From NCBI GenBank assembly GCA_964502465.1, contig CAZCWX010000090.1:1-8160 (forward strand): a stretch of 8,160 nucleotides of DNA, read 5' to 3'. Shown here in pieces: positions 5,031 through 8,160 of this stretch; position 1 is the first letter of the stretch; every line of letters starts with the position of its first letter. The stretch comes from CAZCWX01 sp964502465. GTDB taxonomy: Bacteria; Desulfobacterota; Binatia; Bin18. The position numbers were made by a program, and so were the translations under genes. The notes under the pieces are model-generated. The model saw only the letters and a program-made list of their open reading frames with translations, was not told the origin of the DNA and made no database searches.

Positions 5031-5786
5031 TCACTCTGCGGCGAAGACAAACTCAATCTTCTTGTTTTCTTTTTCGCCAAGCGAGACCTTCTGGGAGCGA
5101 GTGCCGAACCGCTCGTGCCAGGTTGCGATTGTAGACTCTCCTGGAGGAAGATTTTTCAGTGTGAAGCTGCCATCCGCTGCGCTCAGAGCAAAGTAAGGAT
5201 GATCGAACACCCCCAAGTATGCCTTCATCCAAGGGTGGATGTCACATTTGATCTCAATCATTGCCTCCGGGGTGTCTACGGTGATAGTGCGTGATGCCCC
5301 TTTAATTCCTAAACTAAAATTCCATGCCCGTGAATTTTTTGGCAGGCCATGCACGTTATGGGCTATTGGATCGCTATTGACGAAACGAAGCGGCTGATCA
5401 ACTTGGGCCCCCATAATGCGTGGCAGAAAGATGCATCCTTTCTGGTCGCTGATGACCGGTTCGGTAGGAACCGTGAATACGCGATTTCCTAGTCCTTCTT
5501 TCACGTACACTACTGCATTTTGTAGCTTGCCTTCATTAACAAGAATATCTCCTGCGTAGACACGTCCGTTATGTTGTGATGCACATTCAGACCAACCTCC
5601 GAGCCTCAACACACTTTGTTCGGGAACTGGACCTTCAAAGCGTACCAGCCCGGAGATGGTCCCGGTAGTGGACAGATCTAGGGGGGTGGGTTGCCGAGGT
5701 GGTTTCGCTGGCTCTCCTCCACAAGAGGAGAAAAGGGTCAAGAGCATTCCTGCGCTTAAAAAGATCCAGTGGGTGCGTTTTGTCAT
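5031..5786 (-). CDS. lipoprotein with cupredoxin-like metal site and carboxypeptidase-regulatory-like fold
   Basis: A 251-residue exported lipoprotein. Residues 1-21 are a signal peptide (basic MTKR, hydrophobic core, FSSC) with the predicted lipidated Cys22, then a Pro-rich linker (23-36). The opening TGTISGLVRFEGPVP (41-55) and the C-terminal DGSFTLKNLPPGESTIATWHE (205-225) resemble the beta-sandwich of carboxypeptidase regulatory-like domains. Between them, LRFVNSDPIAHNVHGL (133-148) and KCDIHPWMKAYLGVFDHPYF (180-199) match cupredoxin-like proteins, with probable copper ligands H146, C181, H184 and M187 (H143 and H196 nearby). C68 and C118 may form a disulfide. It is likely periplasmic or outer-membrane anchored, acting in electron transfer or copper binding. 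It follows the CDF transporter by 67 nt on the same strand. The start ATG 5786 has only a weak AGAAG site within a tandem repeat. Metal identity is inferred. Confidence 0.8.
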   Translation of the reverse strand: MTKRTHWIFLSAGMLLTLFSSCGGEPAKPPRQPTPLDLSTTGTISGLVRFEGPVPEQSVLRLGGWSECASQHNGRVYAGDILVNEGKLQNAVVYVKEGLGNRVFTVPTEPVISDQKGCIFLPRIMGAQVDQPLRFVNSDPIAHNVHGLPKNSRAWNFSLGIKGASRTITVDTPEAMIEIKCDIHPWMKAYLGVFDHPYFALSAADGSFTLKNLPPGESTIATWHERFGTRSQKVSLGEKENKKIEFVFAAE

Positions 5787-5791
5787 ACTTC

Positions 5792-5809
5792 TTCTGATAA
5801 TTCTGATAA
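5792..5809. repeat. tandem TTCTGATAA repeat upstream of the lipoprotein gene
   Basis: Two exact adjacent copies of the 9-mer TTCTGATAA (5792-5800, 5801-5809) lie 6-23 nt upstream of the lipoprotein start. They occupy the ribosome-binding region, and GATAA(T/A) hexamers recall half sites of Fur-type boxes. The function is not established. Confidence 0.5.
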
Positions 5810-5853
5810 AGGGATTGGTTACGAATGTCGTAGCGACTTATTAATTTCGGCAT

Positions 5854-6765
5854 TCAAAAATGTGGAGGTTCGCTGTGCTGGCGATCCTGAGGTTCTATCT
5901 GAATCGTAATATGGTTAATGCCGAAACGTTCCTGAATCGTTTGTTCTAAAGTGTCAAGGAGTATATGGTTATCACAGGTTCCATCAGTAACAGCATGTGC
6001 AGTGAGGGTAAATAACCCAGAGGTGAGTGTCCAGATATGGAGATCATGAATCCGCTCTACTCCTGGAAGCTTTTCAAGAGATCGCTGGACTTCTGCTAGA
6101 TCGAGATGGCGTGGAGTGGCCTGCATCAGGATGTCGATGGACTCACGAACGAGGCTGAATGAACTCAGCAGGATCAGTAAACTGATTCCCAAACTAATGG
6201 CTGGGTCGATCCAATACCATCCTGTCCACAGGATAAGCAGGCCGGCGGTAATCGCACCTACCGAGCCTAACGCATCGCTGAGGACGTGTAAGAACACGCC
6301 GCGTACGTTTAAGTTAGCGAGATGAGCTCCATGTAAGATCCAAGCAGTGAAAAGATTGACCGCGAGTCCGATACTCGCAATGAGTACCACACCTTGCCCT
6401 TGCACTTCGGGTGGAGAGAAGAATCGATAGTACGCTTCGCGGAAGATGATACCTGCAACTAACCAGAGGGCCAGACCGTTGAGAAAAGCAGCGAGAATCT
6501 CAGCTCGGTAATAACCAAAGGTCTTCTGAGAAGTCACCGGCAGGGTTGCTATGTAAGCAGCGAACAAAGACAGTCCCAGAGCGGTAACGTCGGATAACAT
6601 GTGTCCAGCATCTGAGAGAAGGGCAAGGCTGTTTGTGAGCCAGCCGCCGATAAACTCAACCAAACAGTACCCGCCAGTCAGACTCAAGGCGAGCCACAAG
6701 AGCCTTCGTTCCTGGTGCCGGGGGTGGGAGGTCATACCAATTCTGTGTCTCGTGACAACCGACAC
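5854..6765 (-). CDS. cation diffusion facilitator family transporter (zinc type)
   Basis: A 303-residue inner-membrane metal/proton antiporter exporting Zn2+ or similar divalent ions from the cytoplasm, like ZitB/CzcD. Six membrane segments are seen at about 22-43, 47-70, 88-110, 125-147, 158-182 and 187-206. The transport site has the zinc-type His/Asp pairs H55xxxD59 in TM2 (SDAGHMLSD) and H160xxxD164 in TM5 (HVLSDALGS). The cytoplasmic domain (207-303) carries DLHIWTLTSG (241-250) and H257, H285. The His-rich loop of ZitB/ZnT proteins between TM4 and TM5 is minimal here (HGAHLANLN). The start is GTG 6765, with AAGGAGA about 12 nt upstream, a rather long gap; ATG 6735 (residue 11) is the alternative but has no binding site. 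An inverted repeat covers the start. It follows a broken transporter remnant and precedes the metal-binding lipoprotein, suggesting a metal-handling pair. Confidence 0.92.
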   Translation of the reverse strand: MSVVTRHRIGMTSHPRHQERRLLWLALSLTGGYCLVEFIGGWLTNSLALLSDAGHMLSDVTALGLSLFAAYIATLPVTSQKTFGYYRAEILAAFLNGLALWLVAGIIFREAYYRFFSPPEVQGQGVVLIASIGLAVNLFTAWILHGAHLANLNVRGVFLHVLSDALGSVGAITAGLLILWTGWYWIDPAISLGISLLILLSSFSLVRESIDILMQATPRHLDLAEVQRSLEKLPGVERIHDLHIWTLTSGLFTLTAHAVTDGTCDNHILLDTLEQTIQERFGINHITIQIEPQDRQHSEPPHF

Positions 6766-6771
6766 ACGAGA
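6748..6771. repeat. inverted repeat across the CDF start codon
   Basis: TCTCGTG (6748-6754) and CACGAGA (6765-6771) are perfect 7-bp inverted arms with a 10-nt spacer. The GTG start (6765-6763) lies at one arm. It could be an operator or an mRNA hairpin covering the start codon, limiting translation; chance is not excluded. Confidence 0.35.
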
Positions 6772-6792
6772 AAAGATTCTCCTTATGTGTAG

Positions 6793-6936
6793 TTACATTG
6801 CTGCAGGTCTTTTCATCGCTTTTTCTCCCATGCCATCTGGGGCTGGTATAGCGAGGATCAAAGCGAAGGCTACTAGCCCTGTAATCAGGCCGATGGTTTG
6901 GCGACGTTCATATCGAGACGGTCTACTGATGCTCAT
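6793..6936 (-). pseudogene. N-terminal remnant of an SLC13/DASS-like anion transporter
   Basis: A 47-codon frame from ATG 6936 to TAA 6793 lies between the DHH gene and the CDF gene. The product starts with a basic segment (RPSRYERRQ, 5-13), then a hydrophobic helix IGLITGLVAFALILAI (15-30), then PAPDGMGEKAMKRPAAM (31-47). This layout, RRQxIGL-xxG-hydrophobic-P-P-x-GM-xxxA-xxxAA, is how divalent anion:sodium symporters of the SLC13/DASS family begin; those proteins are about 450-500 residues. Here the frame ends just where the second membrane segment should begin, and the CDF gene starts 27 nt later. No good ribosome binding site precedes the ATG. The simplest reading is a gene cut short by a deletion or by arrival of the CDF-lipoprotein block. 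A functional one-helix small membrane protein is the alternative. The family call is by eye. Confidence 0.5.
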
Positions 6937-6957
6937 TCAAGAATTAGGGATAGGGGG

Positions 6958-7977
6958 TTAGCTGAATTTTGGGGCGTCTGACGCTCTCGGGAAAGCAAAG
7001 GCACTAGACAAGAGACGAGCGAGTTCTTGGGCAAAGAGGCGATGCAATCCTGCGGGTCGGCACCCTGCAGCTGCTGGATGGCCACCGCCGCCGAAAAGTT
7101 GGGCTAACTGTGACAGATCAACATCGCAGTCCGGTGATCGACGCAAACTGACACCTTCTCCCTTCAAGTCAAAAAAGGCGAAAACTGTTTTGGTTGCATT
7201 TTTCCCCCATGCATCACCAATCTCACTCGGGTGCCCTTCACAAATAGCAGCAACAACAGCGTACGGAGTACCGGGCACGGAAAGACTCACCCGGCTCTTC
7301 TCGGCGAGATCGAAGCTATATTGGATTTCACGCAAGGCCTTTTCAAGCGCCGTCCGCATGGCTGGTGTGTATGTGACCCCCGCGTCGATATCAAGAAGGG
7401 CATGATAGCCCTCGATGCTGTCACGATCTGCTCCCATTGTACGGATCGTGAGGGCCAACTCACGTGAGCCAGGGATTGCATGAATCCATCGATCGTTGTC
7501 ATCTGCCATGGCCATCACTGGAGCGAATGCAGCAAACTGCTCATTGGGCTGACCTGAGGCGGCGAGCTGTTTGTCCAGATATTCGTATACTAATCGCGAC
7601 GCGGCAACCTCTTCGCTGATCACTTGGTCAGCGAATGGGACATCTATCTCGCCGGCGACATAGCGCTTGATTGCTGTACGGTGGTGGTCAAACCAGTAAA
7701 TCTTGACCCCGTGTACGGCGAGATTACGAAGATGGGCATCGGTTTCTTTCTCTGTCCAGGAAATGTCGGTAATCCATAATTCACTTCCTGGTGGTGCTGC
7801 CTCAAGACTGATGGAACGGATAACTTCATTAATACGGTCGTTTCCTGAGAAGTGGGGCACAATAGGAGAGGTGGATCGAGAACGCGCTACCGCGACTGCA
7901 GCGGTGACACCATCGAGACAATATGGACCATGGCTAACGATATGAACGGGCGGAGCCTGATGAGCTTTTTTCTTCAT
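6958..7977 (-). CDS. DHH/DHHA1-family phosphoesterase
   Basis: A 339-residue cytoplasmic Mn-dependent phosphoesterase of the DHH superfamily, which includes nanoRNases/pAp phosphatases (NrnA, NrnB), RecJ and c-di-AMP hydrolases. Motif I is SHGPYCLDGVTAA (15-27), with H16 and D22; motif II ITDISW (69-74) has D71; motif III WFDHHRTA (95-102) is the DHH signature; motif IV is around MADDNDRW (157-164). The C-terminal DHHA1 substrate domain ends with LFGGGGHPAAAGCR (294-307). All catalytic motifs are present, so it should be active, most likely on short oligonucleotides or phosphorylated nucleotides; the exact substrate cannot be read. No membrane, PAS or GGDEF domains are attached, unlike GdpP. 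ATG 7977 has no Shine-Dalgarno, but an extended -10-like box lies 6 nt upstream, which would give a leaderless message. It may be first in the minus-strand run leading to the CDF and lipoprotein genes. Confidence 0.88.
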   Translation of the reverse strand: MKKKAHQAPPVHIVSHGPYCLDGVTAAVAVARSRSTSPIVPHFSGNDRINEVIRSISLEAAPPGSELWITDISWTEKETDAHLRNLAVHGVKIYWFDHHRTAIKRYVAGEIDVPFADQVISEEVAASRLVYEYLDKQLAASGQPNEQFAAFAPVMAMADDNDRWIHAIPGSRELALTIRTMGADRDSIEGYHALLDIDAGVTYTPAMRTALEKALREIQYSFDLAEKSRVSLSVPGTPYAVVAAICEGHPSEIGDAWGKNATKTVFAFFDLKGEGVSLRRSPDCDVDLSQLAQLFGGGGHPAAAGCRPAGLHRLFAQELARLLSSAFAFPRASDAPKFS

Positions 7978-7983
7978 AGAAGA

Positions 7984-7992
7984 AATGTATCA
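7984..7992 (-). promoter_or_regulatory. candidate extended -10 box for the DHH gene, leaderless start
   Basis: The minus strand reads TGA-TACATT (7992-7984): an extended TGn followed by a hexamer with 4 of 6 matches to TATAAT. It ends 6 nt before ATG 7977, so transcription would begin at or near the A of the start codon. No -35 match is seen, and no ribosome binding site exists in the preceding TTTCTTCT. Low-confidence pattern match. Confidence 0.3.
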
Positions 7993-8069
7993 CAGGCAGA
8001 GGAATTAAGTGAGGCAGGGACGAGGGGTTGGAGGAGAATAGCAAAAAATATCCCTCTACGTATCAATTC

Positions 8070-8159
8070 CTATCCCGTTCGTACTGCTTCCATAACCCTT
8101 TCTATATCTAGTACCCGTGGTCCATTCCACGACAGTCCGACCTGCCAGTGGTCTTCCGT
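8070..8159 (-). CDS. C-terminal fragment of an unidentified protein
   Basis: Reading inward from the right edge on the minus strand, one frame stays open for 29 codons to TAG 8072-8070. Its product, with DHWQVGLSWNGPRVLDIERV near the edge and MEAVRTG at the end, has a protein-like composition and a plausible terminal helix. The other two minus frames give less natural sequences. I do not recognise the family with confidence; the GPRVLDIERVMEAV end vaguely recalls C-termini of amidases, which is not enough to name it. The DHH start lies 92 nt downstream. Confidence 0.4.
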   Translation of the reverse strand, partial: TEDHWQVGLSWNGPRVLDIERVMEAVRTG

Positions 8160-8160
8160 G

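Noticed and set aside
2530..5686. A 13-mer AGATCTAGGGGGG present at 2530-2542 and at 5674-5686
   Set aside because: One copy is intergenic and the other lies within lipoprotein codons; there is no extended similarity or flanking structure, so it looks like coincidence.
6720..6775. CVGCHE (CxxCH haem c-like motif) in a shadow minus frame across the CDF start
   Set aside because: The frame has no start or binding site, is overlapped by the CDF gene and soon ends; an isolated CxxCH is expected by chance.
6599..6961. Plus-strand 120-codon frame antisense to the CDF start and the transporter remnant
   Set aside because: It lies mostly opposite the well-supported CDF gene, has no ribosome binding site and no recognisable domain; the minus strand explains the region better.
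8035..8062. T-run with flanking near-complementary GAGGGATA/TATTCTC on the minus strand, after the right-edge fragment
   Set aside because: The T-run falls in the loop rather than after the stem, and pairing needs wobbles and a mismatch, so it is not a credible terminator.

Overview
This 8.16 kb window comes from a bacterial chromosome with about half G+C by eye. It is densely packed with ordinary cellular genes and carries two edge fragments. Nothing fixes the taxon. The presence of aat, a lipoprotein signal, a GGDEF protein, a PerR-type regulator with rubrerythrin, an ACAD10-like phosphotransferase and a PuuD-like membrane protein suggests a Gram-negative, oxygen-exposed bacterium. A poorly cultured deltaproteobacterial, acidobacterial or Tectomicrobia/Binatota-like lineage would fit; this is inference only. 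No IS element, prophage, CRISPR array, tRNA or rRNA is visible.

Layout. The left edge (1-216, +) is the tail of a GGDEF-domain protein. It converges on a minus-strand operon (2355 down to 270) that encodes an APH-fold phosphotransferase, a 99-residue conserved-looking protein of unknown role, and Aat, the L/F-tRNA-protein transferase of the N-degron pathway. The 251-bp divergent region 2356-2606 holds a candidate promoter for this operon, an exact tandem 11-bp repeat, and the promoter and operator of the next operon.

The plus-strand operon 2607-4142 looks like a peroxide-stress unit: a rubrerythrin without a rubredoxin tail, a DUF3501 protein and a PerR-type Fur-family repressor. A perfect 13-bp palindrome overlaps the likely -10 region of the rubrerythrin promoter and is a good candidate operator for the PerR-like protein made two genes downstream. 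A short PuuD-like integral membrane protein (4268-4888, +) follows.

The rest is on the minus strand, in transcription order: a C-terminal protein fragment at the right edge, a DHH/DHHA1 phosphoesterase, a 47-codon remnant resembling the N-terminus of an SLC13/DASS anion transporter, a zinc-type cation diffusion facilitator, and a lipoprotein with a cupredoxin-like Cys/His/Met metal site. Between the two convergent units, at 4927-5012, lies a small element of degenerate 7-bp repeats in inverted orientation.

The most interesting parts are the self-contained rubrerythrin-DUF3501-PerR operon with its candidate operator and no visible electron donor, the transporter remnant, and the inverted heptad-repeat element.
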